DNA of 55,699 bases from Phaeoceros laevis (GCA_049999765.1 JBNGIQ010009464.1:176163-231861); one strand, 5' to 3'; shown: positions 10,786-22,769, numbered from the stretch's first letter. Numbers and translations: made by a program. Notes: generated by a model from the sequence alone, not told the origin.

Positions 10786-11450
10786 GCCAGGAAGTCATCG
10801 AACCATGAAATGTGTTGTATACTGGATACAATACCAAAAACTTCTCCCCAGTTGCTAAACCATTTCTCCAAGGCCTTGCGCTGCTTTTCAGAGTCCTTGA
10901 GGAGGTACTTCACCTGCAATTGTTTCCAACCTGACTGACAAGCCAGCTTGAGGTGCGAGATAACATTGTGCAAGAGGGCTGAGAAATTAGTATTTGCCAT
11001 AGATATAAGCCAATCACATCTTGCCCTCCACACAAACCGGAGAGAAATGAAGAATGACTAATGATCGCGTTATGTTTGTTGTAGAGGAATCCAAAGAGCA
11101 AGTCTTCAATATTAACGGGAGGACGAAACAAACTGTTGGAATTAGGGAACGTAGCCAGCAGACCTGAGAGCAAGTTCCAAACTTTGATAGTAGGAGGGCA
11201 GACAAATAGACCGTGATAAAGAGAGTTGTCAAAATTCAGAGTGCAGGTTGGACATATGTGAGAGGATGGGAGGAAGTCAACCTTGAAGGTGGGGAGCCTG
11301 TTATAAGACAACTTCCAAATGAAGGAGGCCATCTTTGGGTCAAAGGAAGACCACAATCTAGACCACATGCCGGTGGGAAGGGAGATTCTATTTCAAATGG
11401 ATTTAAACCTGAGTTCACGGAGCACAGAGCCTGAGCCATGCATGGCAAGG
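10786..11450 (-). mobile_element. LINE-type (non-LTR) retrotransposon 3' remnant
   Basis: The minus-strand frame 11368-10910 encodes a zf-RVT domain as found at the C-terminus of plant LINE polyproteins: ASFIWKLSYNRLPTFKVDFL, then CPTC, a His, FVCPP and VWNLL in the expected spacing. A second frame (to 10764) continues the tail. The reverse-transcriptase core itself is not visible. Direct repeats of about 130 bp (10786-10932 and 11586-11720, both with TGTTGTATACTGGATACAAT-like sequence) flank the block. It is 5'-truncated and frame-broken, so inactive. Confidence 0.7.
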
Positions 11451-11585
11451 TAGCCTTGATAAGTAGAGTAGGTGGCTAAATTAAGTTTCATGTTGAATGA
11501 ATGAATGTAACCTTTCCAATTTGGGCAATAGGCCGACCGGGCAACAAAATGGCTGCGTACTGCTGAACCTTCTGCCGTACTGCTG

Positions 11586-11720
11586 AGCCAGGAAACGTAC
11601 CAAACCATGAAACGTGTTGTATACTAGATACAATATCAAAAAAAAATCTCCTAATAACTAGGCCTTGCGCTGCTTTTGAGAGTCCTTGAGGAGGAACTTC
11701 ACCTGCAACTGTTTCCAACC
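11586..11720. repeat. Direct repeat of 10786-10932
   Basis: About 130 bp with roughly 85% identity by eye, same orientation, 800 bp apart. Both copies end at CTGTTTCCAACC-like sequence; part of the LINE tail region. Confidence 0.75.
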
Positions 11721-12761
11721 AATACACTTGTATTAGGGAAAACCTTATAGGAGACGCAAGGACTAAACGATTTCCAAGTTTCTAGACGATTTCCAAGTTT
11801 GTTCATCGAATCGCATTTCAAGTCGCGTTTCGGGTACTGTAGGAGGTTGATGGTTTCCACTACACGAGTGCTGCTCTTTCCTTGTCAAGGCCACTGTGTT
11901 CAAGAGTCGTGAATAGCCAAAAAGTTGGTCGACATGAGTACACTGTGAGCAGCGGAAATGCATGGTAAACTGTATAAATTTTCATATCCTTCCTCACAAT
12001 GAGGGCTGACACAGAATTTGCCCTGAAGAGTCATGTGATGTATGCACAAGCAGGTTTTTGCTAGTTTGTTGCTGCTCACTTGTGCGAGAATTTTGGTGGC
12101 AAGCCTCTTGTCCACAAGGGCAGCCATCCCCTCCTTTTGCTCCTCCGAGGTGAAAGTCGCAGAAAACAGATTTATGCTCCTTGTGAGGCCTCTAGGTCTC
12201 CTGCATGTTACTTAAGCTCATGAGCCGCTTGTACTGCATCCTTGGCCATGGCCATCATTGTTGAGATTTTTCTTACCCACTTTTATCGCCTCTTTAACCA
12301 GGGTCTCCGTGGGTTCCCCGAACCTGATTGTACATGCATATGACAACTCTAGCAGTAAACAACAAAGCCATCCTGGCAACCATCCTTGGCAATGCGAACT
12401 GAGAAGAAGAAAACCAAAAGGTCCACAGCAAGATGAGAATGTTTGCATTTACAATTCCAATTAATTCATATATTTGCGTTTTACTAATGCAAAGGATATC
12501 AAACTTGAGCGGACTTGTGGTACGGAGCCGCTCGGGATGTGATAAGTCAAAATATCAGGATAGCAAGAGTTCACATGTGCAGCTATGAGCACCATGTCCC
12601 CACCAGTGGACGACCCTCTATGGGGGCGTCTAACCTCCTCAAATGATCATCACATCACATCACATCACATCACATCACCAGTGCTCACCAAAAACTTTCT
12701 AACCAATCCTAAAAAATCTTGCAGTTCTTCCATATAAAAGTCTTTTTATAATTTGAAAAGG
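11721..12761. other. Intergenic; no gene recognised
   Basis: Only short frames. Contains a CATCA/CACAT pentanucleotide run at about 12648-12678, just before the assembly gap. Confidence 0.5.
12648..12678. repeat. ATCAC microsatellite
   Basis: Six tandem copies of the pentanucleotide ATCAC (CACAT in another register). Confidence 0.9.
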
Positions 12762-12861
12762 NNNNNNNNNNNNNNNNNNNNNNNNNNNNNNNNNNNNNNN
12801 NNNNNNNNNNNNNNNNNNNNNNNNNNNNNNNNNNNNNNNNNNNNNNNNNNNNNNNNNNNNN
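12762..12861. other. Assembly gap, 100 N
   Basis: Exactly 100 N, a conventional unknown-size scaffold gap. Confidence 0.99.
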
Positions 12862-13279
12862 CATAGAAGATATGTTTATGACCTCTTGACTCTGCGTGTT
12901 GCACTAGATCGTATATTCTTGGACCCTGTTGTAGCAATAACACTTTTGTTTGTACTTGACTTCTTGCATACTGAATACAAGATCACTCCAAGGTTAGCAT
13001 CAAACTCCGCCCATAGATAGTTCTTTAACCATCCCTCTCGCCATGCCTTATTGACATAGTATATGCGCATTTATTCTAGGTCGTTTGATTGAGACTATGT
13101 CCATACGAACTTCTCTTCCATGCCTACAGGATTTGATGAAACATCTTCCACAATAACTTGAATTGATGTCGTACCAACAAGCACTAGAGTCATTTTTGTC
13201 AATCTAAGTATGTTAAATAGTAGTAGTAGTAGAAAAGAGCCGCGCTATACCAATTCCACAAAGGAATTGAGCACGCCAC

Positions 13280-13346
13280 CATGCGACCTGCCAAGTAGCA
13301 GGCTATCTAGCTAGTCAATCTATGGTGGTTAAGCAATGTTAGCTTG
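13280..13346. repeat. Direct repeat, second copy 13773-13835
   Basis: About 65 bp containing CTAGCTAGTCAATCTATGG and TTAAGCAATGTTAGCTT occurs on both sides of the SINE with few mismatches. It extends beyond the TSD, so it predates or is independent of the SINE insertion. Confidence 0.8.
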
Positions 13347-13362
13347 TTAAGTCTATCCTACT

Positions 13363-13724
13363 TTGGTCCCCTCGGGGATATCCAAGTGGTTGGGTCTTGG
13401 GCCTTCCAAAGTGGAGACCTGGGTTCAATCCCTTAGTGCTTCTTGATTGGGAATCACTATGAAGCGAGACCGAAGCGAAGCGAGACCACAGAAGCGAGAC
13501 CGAAACGAAACGAGATCACAACAAGCGTTGCTACTGATCAAGGAAAAGTACGGATCTTCTGATCAAGGAAAAGTACAGATTAGTAGCATTGTAACTGTCT
13601 AGCTCCACGATTGTGGAGCTTTGATATATAAAGAGCCGTGCCTTGTAACTGCCTAGCTCCACGATTGTGGAGCTTTGATATATAAAGAGCCTATATAAAG
13701 AGCCGTGCCATTATCGCCAAAAAA
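13363..13724 (+). mobile_element. tRNA-derived SINE with target-site duplications
   Basis: The head resembles a tRNA: GATATCCAAGTGGTTGGG (box-A-like) and, about 35 bases on, GGGTTCAATCCC (box B). The body contains a duplicated 3' module (CTAGCTCCACGATTGTGGAG followed by TTTGATATATAAAGAGCC, at about 13600 and 13660). It ends in a short A run. Flanking 14-bp direct repeats, AAGTCTATCCTACT at 13349-13362 and 13725-13738, are the target-site duplication. Transcription would be by Pol III from the internal promoter; mobility depends on a LINE. The perfect TSD suggests a fairly recent insertion. Confidence 0.85.
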
Positions 13725-14095
13725 AAGTCTATCCTACTCTAGTCTAGGATTCGGATTTGATTTTGTGTTTGCATGCCAGGTAGCAGGCTACCTAGCTAGT
13801 CAATCTATGGTGGTTAAGCAATGTTAGCTTATCGTATGTTTCCTACTCTTTTTAGGGTTAAGATTTGATTTGGTGTTTGCATGGCATCCACTGGTTGGGT
13901 TCGGTAGGAGAGACCTACAGGCTTTGTTGGATGCATTGAGATTGTTTGTTTGAGGGATGTTTGCGATGGTGTTTGATTGAGTCATAAGAAAAAGATCGTG
14001 GCTTTGTTTGCTTCTCAGGAGGGTAAGCTTTCCTGCTTGGTGTGTTTTGCAGTGATTTGATTTGATTTGGAGTGGCTTGAAGCCAAATTGAGTGT

Positions 14096-14200
14096 CACTT
14101 CGCCGAGTTGAGTGGCCCTTAGGCCGAATTGAGTGGCCGTTGGGCCGAATTGAGTGGTCGTTGGGCCGAATTGAGTGGCCATAGGCCGAAATAGAGTACC
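14096..14200. repeat. 21-bp minisatellite
   Basis: Four to five units of GAATTGAGTGGCCGTTGGGC-type sequence with small changes; on the minus strand it reads as a 7-residue repeat but sits in no credible gene. Confidence 0.85.
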
Positions 14201-15733
14201 TCGAATGCTAGCGCTTGCATCGACCACCTTTCTACGACTATTTTCATCATGAACTTTGCGCTTCCCCTTCCTTCCATGTCAAACTTGCACCGCCTTGAGC
14301 CGCAACCATAAAGAATTTGGTGTGAAACTAAGATATGGCCATTCTTGTCTTTAGGGATTGGTGTTAGGTTTTGGTATTTAGGTATTGGTAACAATTACTA
14401 GCAATCTTACATTCAAGGCTACATACTTCGATCATACTACTAAGTCAATAAATCATATCAATATACAAGTAATCTTTACAATGATCTTGAAAGTAATAAG
14501 TAGCATATCCTGCACTACACTTATACTAATCTACATACATAACAATTTCCGGAAATATGTAAGTATACCCGGCAAGTTAGATTAGTGGGGACTCCCCACT
14601 AATCTCAGCTTTGACGGCCAAGAAGCTCAATCGGGTACCGGTAGTGCATCCTTCCTGCATTCCATGCGGCGGCCCGGAAACCAAACACGTCCACTCCTCA
14701 CGGCTTCCGTTCCACCTGTACAAGCCGAGTGACGTCGCGCCTTCCGTCAGACCATAAGCGAACACATTACACTGTTATCATCCACGAGCAAGTCGAAGTG
14801 CACGAACTCCTTTCTTTCGAAATCCTTGCGTCCCTCTCTCCTCAAGCTGAGGCTGCGCCAGTCCGGAATCGGCTTCCCTAACAATAACGAGACCCTGTGC
14901 TCCAGATGCCGGTTACAAGAACAGTTGCCTTGGTGCACCCACGTGGGCCGCTGCGTCGTCCACGTCTGCTGCCGCCAGTCCAAGCAGCAGGTCAGGAACA
15001 CGACGAGGAAGCGCGTCCTCCACTGCACACGATGCGGAAGCGCGTTTGGCTCCGTTTTGGTAAGAATAAGATTAATGCCTCCACCAGCTCCTGGGGGCAT
15101 CTCCCCCCATACGGATGCATCCATACTAATAGCACTATCGTGCTTGGAGCAGGTTTCAAGTTCCTCACTCTCAGCTAAAAAATTCTCCTCCACAAGCGCC
15201 ACACTGATTGTCACGGGTACATCCTCCATTGCAGTTGTCGGCGGCATTAAACGCATAACTGTCAATGTCCAATACAATATCTATACCGTGTTTTGCCAAA
15301 TTGACGTATAGTTTGCAGAACATTTCGCCAAATTTAGGAGCAGTTTTAATACTACTGATTTCTGACCGTCCCAATAACGGTAAACGTGAAAGAACCTTAC
15401 GAATAATGAAACGCAGTGTGTATGTTAGTTGCATGACTATGTCATAACGAGCTGATGGTGTCGCCCCTGCCGGGAGCCAAGCCTCCAGCTTCGACAAAGA
15501 ATTATTGGTAGAACACCTTCTCAATTACGAAATCCTGTGGGGTAAGCTGACCATTGCCGAACGCTGGTTGCTCCATGATTTGGAAAGTCCAGTCTGGGTT
15601 GTCCCCCGCCTCACCTCCGGTTATTAGCTCTTCCGCTGCTGCAAAAGGAATATTTCCCCTCCACACATGGGTACTTTCAGCCCTCCTCAATCGGCGTACT
15701 TCGTGTGTCAAACATCGTAGTCGGTCAGAAAGC
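14200..15733. other. Intergenic / 3' flank of SCD2; no gene recognised
   Basis: Several open frames of 60-176 codons occur on both strands, but they change frame, carry no recognisable domain and partly overlap the presumed SCD2 3' UTR. I do not call them. Confidence 0.45.
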
Positions 15734-18700
15734 TCAAGCATTTGCGTCAATCTCAATCTTCTGGTTGGCTGCCTCCTGTGCTATCTCCTTACGGGACACT
15801 TCCCAAAGGTGCTCTTCTATCCCCAGCTTGCGTATTTCCAACAACCCCCTCTCAACTGTCATCCAACCAACATGCCAAGTCAGACAGGGAATATGGATTT
15901 AAGAAATGCACTACATGTTACATTTCCAATGATGGCTTACCATCAACTGCATGATGAGAGGTGGGGGGCTGGGCACTGTGAGAAATCCAATATTGAAGTC
16001 TTTCATCTGCAATATCCGCTTCAACTCCGCTGTTCTTCGCACGACGCCAAAAATATATCAACCATGCCTGCACACAATCCCTTTGTTACACTCAATACCT
16101 TATTGCTTGAAGTAAAAACCACTGAGGACAAGCACGCTATTCCTTAAAGATGAAAGTTACCTCTCTGAATTGCATGTCTTCGATTTCTTCCTTGCTCAAA
16201 TCTGTACAGATTAAAGGTTCAGGTTGGTAAACAATGCCCAACTGAGGGTGCGCCAAAGATTGTAGAACGTCAATACTTCCAAAGCAAATGCTCTGGGAGG
16301 AGCAACTCCACTAGTTCACCAACCAAGAGGTGCTATGTGGATTCATATGCAAAAGAGTGGAGTGGTGTGGGATCACTCTCAGCAACCAGAAAAGGACATA
16401 CCTAAAGCCTCCAACAATTTAGGTTGATCACCAGGTTTTGCATCTGCAGTTAAGTCCACATGTTGTGTCACGGGGAGTGCCTGAGACGAAATAAGCAACT
16501 ATAAAGAAAGAGCTGGAGCGATCCCAGACACTGACCAACTGAAGACCCTACTCGTACATATGGCCGCCGATGTTCAGCAATTGCCAACTTGACAGCTTCT
16601 TCCACCTGCAAGCAAACCAGAACACCTATTAGATGCATCTTTCTCTGCAGTCCCCGACCCCCGATCACACAACGCGGCTGATTAGAGCTTAGGACAACAG
16701 GACCATCACACCTTTAGATACGCCAACTCCCGCAAACCCTTCTCCACTGTAAGCATGCTTTCAATATTGCCCTCCCCAGTAATGTCATTGACATCTCGGA
16801 CAAACTTTGCCTTGTGATCTGCAGCTGCTGAACCTTTAAACAGGACAGTCTGCTTTCAACATTATCGGTAGAGACACACAATCCAATCCTAGATATTGAC
16901 AAGTTGCCTAGAAACTGACCATCTGCATCAGCTGGGCCAGATGCTTCCTTAGCTTTTTGTCCTGCAGACAGTACTATCTCGAGTGGTAGGGGAGCCAAGG
17001 ACGACCAATGGTCATGCTTTGTACTAGCAATTTCGGCGTGCACACCTGTTCGAGCCCAGCAACTCCACATAAGCACTCGTACAGTTTTGGTCCCTACCAA
17101 GAAGTCCCAGCAGCGAAGTGCATGTACAAGGTTGTGACATGAATATCTACCATGATGTGCAGCTAGTCCCCAATATCGAGCTAGCCAGCACCTCTTCAAC
17201 ACCACTTCCTCCTGTAACAACACAGAATGCCTTTTGAGGTCAACACAAGAGGAGATGACATAGCCCTCCCATGCACATGCTCAATATCACTTTGGTGCCA
17301 GGACCAACCATTTCTTCTTGGGTCAGTATCATTCGGTGAGTCATTGTACGCAACGCCTTTACTTCTGTTTCTGCTTCATGAGCTGCATTAACTGCAGCCA
17401 TGGCCTCGTCTCGGGCCGCCTGATTGTTAACCACCAACTTGCATATCAAGAACTGAGCAATAAACCTACCACAATGAAAGCTGCCCATTCTACAGACATG
17501 CTGAACAGGTGTATGAACTCATCAAAACATGTTCAAGGGTATTTGATAGAAAACAGACCTCTGTTTCTAGGCGGAGGGCAGCAATCTCATCATCTTTCAC
17601 ATCCTTCGTTTGTGCTCTTGCTGCTTTCAACTCTTCCTGGATGACAAAGATAAACCACATAGCTATGTGAGGGAAGTCACTTGCATGGTACACATAAGTG
17701 CCTCTGGCTACGCTTCCAGGTAGCTATTAGGTTAGAAAAATAACTTGCAAGCCTCTATAAAATTCAGAAAGGAGTTGCAAGCAAGAACCTAGCACAGCCA
17801 CAAGCAGGTCCAGCAGCGTTGAGAAAAACTCTGAAACAGGGGTCTGCCTAGTACAGCATCTTCGGCATACAAGAGAACCCGGCTCTCACCTCCCTCTGCC
17901 GTAGAAATGCTTCTTTTCTGCAAGAATAAAAAAATTGGAAGTCATTATGTGACCACCAAGGCATCACAGCTGGAAGCCCTCCCTATTATAATTCAAAACG
18001 TACTCACATTACAAAAGCAGCATCCTTCACCAAATCAGGTATCACAGAGTTGAAGGTCACAGGGCCATAGCATATTGCAGGGGCGTTTGAGGCAAGTAGC
18101 TACGTTGTTCTCAGGCTACCATGATAAAAGGAGACGGGTAAATTTCAGCATCAGGGCACTCTCAGGGTACCTGCTTAGTAGGCGGGCTTCCATTGATATG
18201 CCTTCTCCCATGGACGCAACCTGCAAGATACAGAGATAAACACCTTGACAACAGTATGACATACCACAACTGAAGTGCCACATTCTTGTTTGAACACAAT
18301 GCGAAGGCCAGAAATTAAGACCTGCTTTTCAAGTTCTTTTGTCCTAGCTTCAACTTCCAAAGCCCTTTCTTCTGCCAGACGAAGCTGACGGTTGCCAAAA
18401 GTTCCCCTTCAATCAGCTTTGAATACAAGCACAAGGAAAAAACGGATGAAGGAGCACCACATTTTTCCAAACCAAACGAATGGCTAAGGTTTTGTTCAAA
18501 ACCCACCTTTTCTTGCATTATTGCATTCTCTTCCTCCAGGAGATCAATCTATAACAGAAGAAACGTAGATCCCCTTAATTTCTACCACATCCATGATTGC
18601 AACGAGAAATAAATGTGTTTTCCAAAGTTCATCGTGATACATAAGCCAACTCAATCTATTCCACCGTAAATGTATGATAAGAAGGGTTGTACTAAATTTG

Positions 18701-19712
18701 TTCAGCGTGAGATTCTAGCTGCAAGTCCTCACCTCGTCCATCAATGAAGCAGTCTCACGTGAACCCCCTGAATTTCTATCAGCAAGAGAAAACCTGCAGA
18801 AAGTCACACCATCTATTCAGTTCGGCTTATCACAACCATTTCGGTTGCTGGATAACTGCCTTTGACCTGGTTGTGAAGGTAGTTCCCTCAATTACCCGTT
18901 GTGCAAGTAAGGTAGAAAAAAGCAAACTGAAATAAAGGGCAAAACAATGTTCACCTTCCACGATCCAAGTCCCTGTGTCGGCCATCAATCTGACTAGGTC
19001 GGACATCGATATCCCTATGCCTCATATCAACGACCGGTTCCAGCGGTTGCTCTGGCCGTGAAGGAGGCAAATTGGGTTTAGGCCGAATGATTGATGACAC
19101 CGGTGGAGCTAAAGGAGCTGGACGGACCACAACAGACGGTCGAACAGTTGGTGCAGTGCGGATCCTCGTAGTTTCAGACAGAGTTGTGCCCAACTGATAC
19201 CAAAAAGAACGGTAAGATAAACAGAGAAAATACTCGCTCCAAAAGCTGGCAGCATCACGAAACACAACCCGCTACCAGTCAATTCCGTTCTTCTCTAACT
19301 CTCTTCTCGTTAGAGAAGAGAAATACAATTCCGGGTTGCAGAACGTGAGATGAATCCTGCTACGTCTTCATTGTGGGTGACCTCAACATGGCGTGATTCA
19401 AACAAAGGAGGCTACCAAATCCGGCCATTGAGATAACTAGAATACCTGAGGAGCATCAGCTCTTCTGGTGTTGCCGTAGCTGCTACCGTAACGGAAGTCA
19501 TCCTCTTCGTCATCATCATTGTACTGCGACATAGCCTGCACCTGCGCAAGTCGAGCTGCAGCAGCCTTGGCTGCAAAGTTGCTCCTCCTGCCAGGACCAC
19601 CCGAAGCTGACGGGCGGAGCTGCGACGGGTGCGCAGGAGAGGATGCCGCATTGCTGCCAGCGGTAGTCCTACTCAATTGCCGGGAATAAATCGGGCTGCC
19701 ATTGCGATCCAT
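15734..19712 (-). CDS. SCD2: SCD2-like coiled-coil protein
   Basis: Seventeen exons on the minus strand: 19712-19446, 19193-18955, 18793-18733, 18548-18507, 18384-18322, 18220-18171, 17917-17890, 17636-17559, 17419-17309, 17211-17151, 17045-16920, 16833-16712, 16605-16552, 16480-16402, 16201-16161, 16067-15941, 15855-15734. They sum to 1671 bases (556 residues), close to Arabidopsis SCD2. Diagnostic blocks: [100 protein letters not shown] and [20 protein letters not shown]. The N-terminus is disordered; the middle is a long coiled coil. In Arabidopsis SCD2 acts with the DENN protein SCD1 in post-Golgi traffic, clathrin-mediated endocytosis and cytokinesis. Intron 1 contains a perfect 10-bp hairpin near 19290-19317. 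Expression is probably from the promoter shared with EBP2. Confidence 0.93.
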
Positions 19713-20104
19713 AATTGCTCCTCCTTCAATTGCAACTGCCACACCTGCCTACCTCGCACAACACCCCCAGCAAATCTGAGGCCCGATCGAGCTCTCAAGA
19801 TGGTAACTCCTTTACAGGACTCATCGGACGTGCCTCAGTCCCCTTAAGTCACTGCAGTGATCCCCATCTTCAAGCATTCTCCTTGGCTCTTCGCCCGAAG
19901 AACACACCTAGCCTTTTGATCGCGGCAAGTCGGGACAAAGCAGTCCTGCTTGTGATCCTCAATCCGCTCTCCTAGCAGATTCAGCAGGACAGTCCAAACA
20001 CACATGGCTGAAGTTGTTGCGCGCTTAATTTACTCGTTGAACAACTTTTTATGAACTCCGAACCCTAGGAGACACTGGCGCCCGTTCTTCGGCGAAGGGA
20101 GGAA
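19713..20104. promoter_or_regulatory. Divergent intergenic region, SCD2 / EBP2
   Basis: Only 392 bp separate the two start codons, so both promoters and 5' UTRs must share this space. No TATA box stands out. Confidence 0.6.
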
Positions 20105-21205
20105 ATGGCAGCGGAAGCAGCGGAGGTAGCGGACCATTCCGACAGTGAGGTCGAACTTTCTGAGAGCGAGGATGAGGAAGAGCCAGAACAGCGATCCGCC
20201 ACTGGCCCTCGACCTGATGCAATCTACAACGTGGAAGCCATGCATGAAAAGTTGGAAGAGATTGGCAGGCCAGAAGGCATTGACTGGATTCACTTTCCGG
20301 CAGTAACATACGAGTACGCTGGAGCTGAGATCGATGCCAACGATGATCTGGCCAGGGAAGTTGTTTTTTACACGCAGGCCCTAGAAGGAGCTCGGGAGGC
20401 CATCGAAAAGCTGCGGGACCTAACCATCCCCATTTTTAGGCCGGAGGACTACTATGCGGAGATGGTAAAGAGTGACAAGCACATGCTCAGGGTTAAGGAC
20501 AAGCTGCTCTTTCAGAAGCAGAAATTGGAGGAGGCTGATGAGAGGAAGAAGCAAAGGGAGTCTAAGAAGTATTCCAAGGAGGTGCAGGCAGAGAAGGTCA
20601 AGGAACGGCAGAAGGAGAAGAAAAGTAATATTGATTCTGTGAAGAAGTGGAGGAAGAACAGGGAGCAGAGCGGTTACGGGGAGACCAACGATGAGTTCCC
20701 AGTTGACCTAGATGACAGCGAGGGTCCTGACAGGAAAAAAAGGAAGCTTGCTGATGGAGTTGGGGGCAGAGGGAGCAGACCATTTTCCAGAGGAGGAAGG
20801 GGGGGTTCCAGAGGGGCAAGGGGAGGGAAGCGGAATTATGATTCCGAAGCCAACGGGCTGGACGCGGAAATGGACGGCGAGGGAGATGGTGGTAGAAGTA
20901 GTAGCAGGGGGAGGGGCGGATTCAAGCGAGGTGATAGGTCGGGTCTGTCCAGAGGAAGAGGTCCATCCAGAAAGAGGCAAGAACGAGATACTAGATTTGG
21001 GAATGGTGGCAAGAAGGGTTCGTGGAAGAAGAACACAGCTGAGTCCTCTGCAGACGTGGGGGATTCTAAGGGAGGGTTTAGAGGAGGGTCAAGGGAGGGC
21101 TCGAGAGGTGGTTCTAGAGGTGGTTTCAGAGGTGGTTCCAGAGGTGGTTCCAGAGGTGGTTCCAGAGGAGGAGGTCGTGGTAGAGGAGGTCGAGGGAAAC
21201 GGTAG
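20105..21205 (+). CDS. EBP2: EBP2-like rRNA-processing protein
   Basis: Single-exon frame of 366 residues. An acidic Ser/Glu-rich N-terminus leads into the EBP2 domain (about residues 45-200): EKLEEIGRPEGIDWIHFP, VFYTQALEGAREAIEKL, IFRPEDYYAEMVKSDKHM, SKKYSKEVQAEKVKERQKEK and VKKWRK. A very long Arg-Gly tail follows (about residues 225-366), rich in RGGSRGG units. EBP2 is a nucleolar protein of the pre-60S particle needed for processing of the 27S pre-rRNA; the RGG tail is expected to bind RNA. The tail is longer than in yeast and itself repetitive. The 3' end and flank of this gene were copied in antisense at 8207-8779, and part of the tail at 7212-7378. Start ATG chosen as the first in frame, just after the divergent promoter. 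Confidence 0.92.
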   Translation: MAAEAAEVADHSDSEVELSESEDEEEPEQRSATGPRPDAIYNVEAMHEKLEEIGRPEGIDWIHFPAVTYEYAGAEIDANDDLAREVVFYTQALEGAREAIEKLRDLTIPIFRPEDYYAEMVKSDKHMLRVKDKLLFQKQKLEEADERKKQRESKKYSKEVQAEKVKERQKEKKSNIDSVKKWRKNREQSGYGETNDEFPVDLDDSEGPDRKKRKLADGVGGRGSRPFSRGGRGGSRGARGGKRNYDSEANGLDAEMDGEGDGGRSSSRGRGGFKRGDRSGLSRGRGPSRKRQERDTRFGNGGKKGSWKKNTAESSADVGDSKGGFRGGSREGSRGGSRGGFRGGSRGGSRGGSRGGGRGRGGRGKR

Positions 21206-21859
21206 GGTGTAGTTTGAGGGCTGGATTTGCTTCTAGCCTTCTAGCTGTGCAACCTGATTTTGTCCAGGTGACAGCTCGGCAATTTTTCCCAAGCAGATGA
21301 TCCGACATATAGGAAGCTTATATAGCTCTTGTTATTTGGAGGATCGTGCTTGGAGATGAGTTTACAATCCTCCTTAAGAAGGCTACTGTAAAAGAATCTG
21401 TAGACCTTTCTGCGTTTAATGATGTGTGTTAGCTTTCGGGTTCTTGTGAGGGGACGCATTCGTAGTCTGTGGAAGAAATGTGAGAACTTCAAGGACGAAG
21501 CACATGCACCTTTCAAAACTCAAGCTGAAGGCAACTGATAGTATTGGCAGGGTCTGACACAGAATCTCAATACTGGGCTGAATGAGGCTTCTAGAGAGGT
21601 GACATCTTGCCTGGTGCCGAATGATAGCTCTTCCACTGACTGTCCATAACCGTCGTTTTCCTCTGGCTCGGACGACAGGATTTCTCAGTTCCGACACGCA
21701 GTCATGAGCACAGTGTCTTACAGACAGTGTCAAGACACTAGTCATGCATAGCTTGTTTTACATTCGTCATTCATAGTAAACTGCAACCTGGACTTCAAAA
21801 CAAGTTTGCTCGATGATCAAATCACTGATCAATTCATATCCATTACCTCACTAAACCGT

Positions 21860-22490
21860 GGTTGGAAGAATCAAATTTAAAGCCTCCCTCTACTCCTTGG
21901 ACTTGAGCGCCGGACGGCGGATGGCGGGTGCGGCCCTCGAGCTTGCCGCTGGAATTCACCGGGTGCCGGCCGCCGCTGGTCCTGCCTTCGCCTTCGCCTT
22001 CGCCTCCGCCCTGAGGATGGTCCACCGGATTCATGGCCACACCCCGTGCGCTGTCGACGGCAGCGCACGTCCACATTGAGCACCTCGCCAGACGGCAGTC
22101 GCAGTTGCTCCAGCTTGCCCTCCGTCCCCATCAGCTGGGCGCCGGAGCCGGCGGGGCGCCAGCTGGTCGCAGCTCAATGCCGTGCACAGTAGTCCCGACC
22201 TGCATACAGAGGCAGGGCGGCGTTGCCCGGTCGGATTTCGGCGTCGGGGCCGGCCGAGACGTGGTCGCCAGCTACCAGGCGGATGTCGCTCTTGGCGCCG
22301 TCCGTGTAGTCGAGCAGCAGCGATGCGGTAGGGGTCGTACTCGACGCGGATACCGTCGCCTAGACGCCGTCCTTGTCCTGCCGCCGGAAGTCGATGATTC
22401 TGTAGGCGCGCTTGTGGCCGCCGCCTCTGTGCCGGATGGTGATCTGCCCGCTGTGGTTGCGCCCTGCCTTGTTCGGCAGCGGCTGCACCA
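21860..22490 (-). pseudogene. Bacterial-type ribosomal protein uL2 (rplB) relic
   Basis: Minus-strand fragments in changing frames match uL2 in order: [20 protein letters not shown] then [16 protein letters not shown] (about 22476-22362), [65 protein letters not shown] (about 22132-22080), NVDVRC and, after an internal deletion, [20 protein letters not shown] then [10 protein letters not shown] (about 22040-21955), with a [10 protein letters not shown]-like tail. At least four indels and an in-frame stop occur; HPHGGG has become HPQGGG and a GE codon pair is tripled. GC content is much higher than the surroundings. The wording around NVDVRC and EGRTR is, from memory, closest to actinobacterial uL2, not to plant plastid or mitochondrial forms, but that is an inference. 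Confidence 0.82.
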
Positions 22491-22693
22491 GTCACCTCAC
22501 CGGCACCGAATTCTCATCTTCGTAACAGCATCTTGCCTGGCTGCAGCAGCGCCTGAACAAAATTGCCGCCTCCGACCCACTGGGTCTTCCAAGGCAGCAT
22601 AGTGCTGCTGTAAGCCCCACAGCCTGTGCTCAAATTAGGATCGGATGAATGAGCTTGGATGAATGAGCTTGACAAGCCTCAAAGTACAAACTT

Positions 22694-22769
22694 AGGAACT
22701 GATTCTAAGGAAATCAAGATGCAAGGAACTGATTCTAAGGAAATCAAGATGCAAAGGAAATCAAGATGC
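22694..22769. repeat. 30-bp tandem repeat
   Basis: AGGAACTGATTCTAAGGAAA plus ten bases is repeated at 22694 and 22724, with a partial third unit. Confidence 0.88.

Noticed and set aside
12648-12678. CRISPR-like regular repeats
   Set aside because: Simple pentanucleotide microsatellite without spacers; nothing in the window resembles a CRISPR array.
14747-15756. Three successive minus-strand frames (176, 117 and 84 codons)
   Set aside because: They are in three different frames, show no family similarity, and the last overlaps the end and 3' UTR of the SCD2 model.
20712-21212. Second long frame inside EBP2 (166 codons, Val/Glu rich)
   Set aside because: Frame shadow of the RGG repeat codons; no independent evidence.
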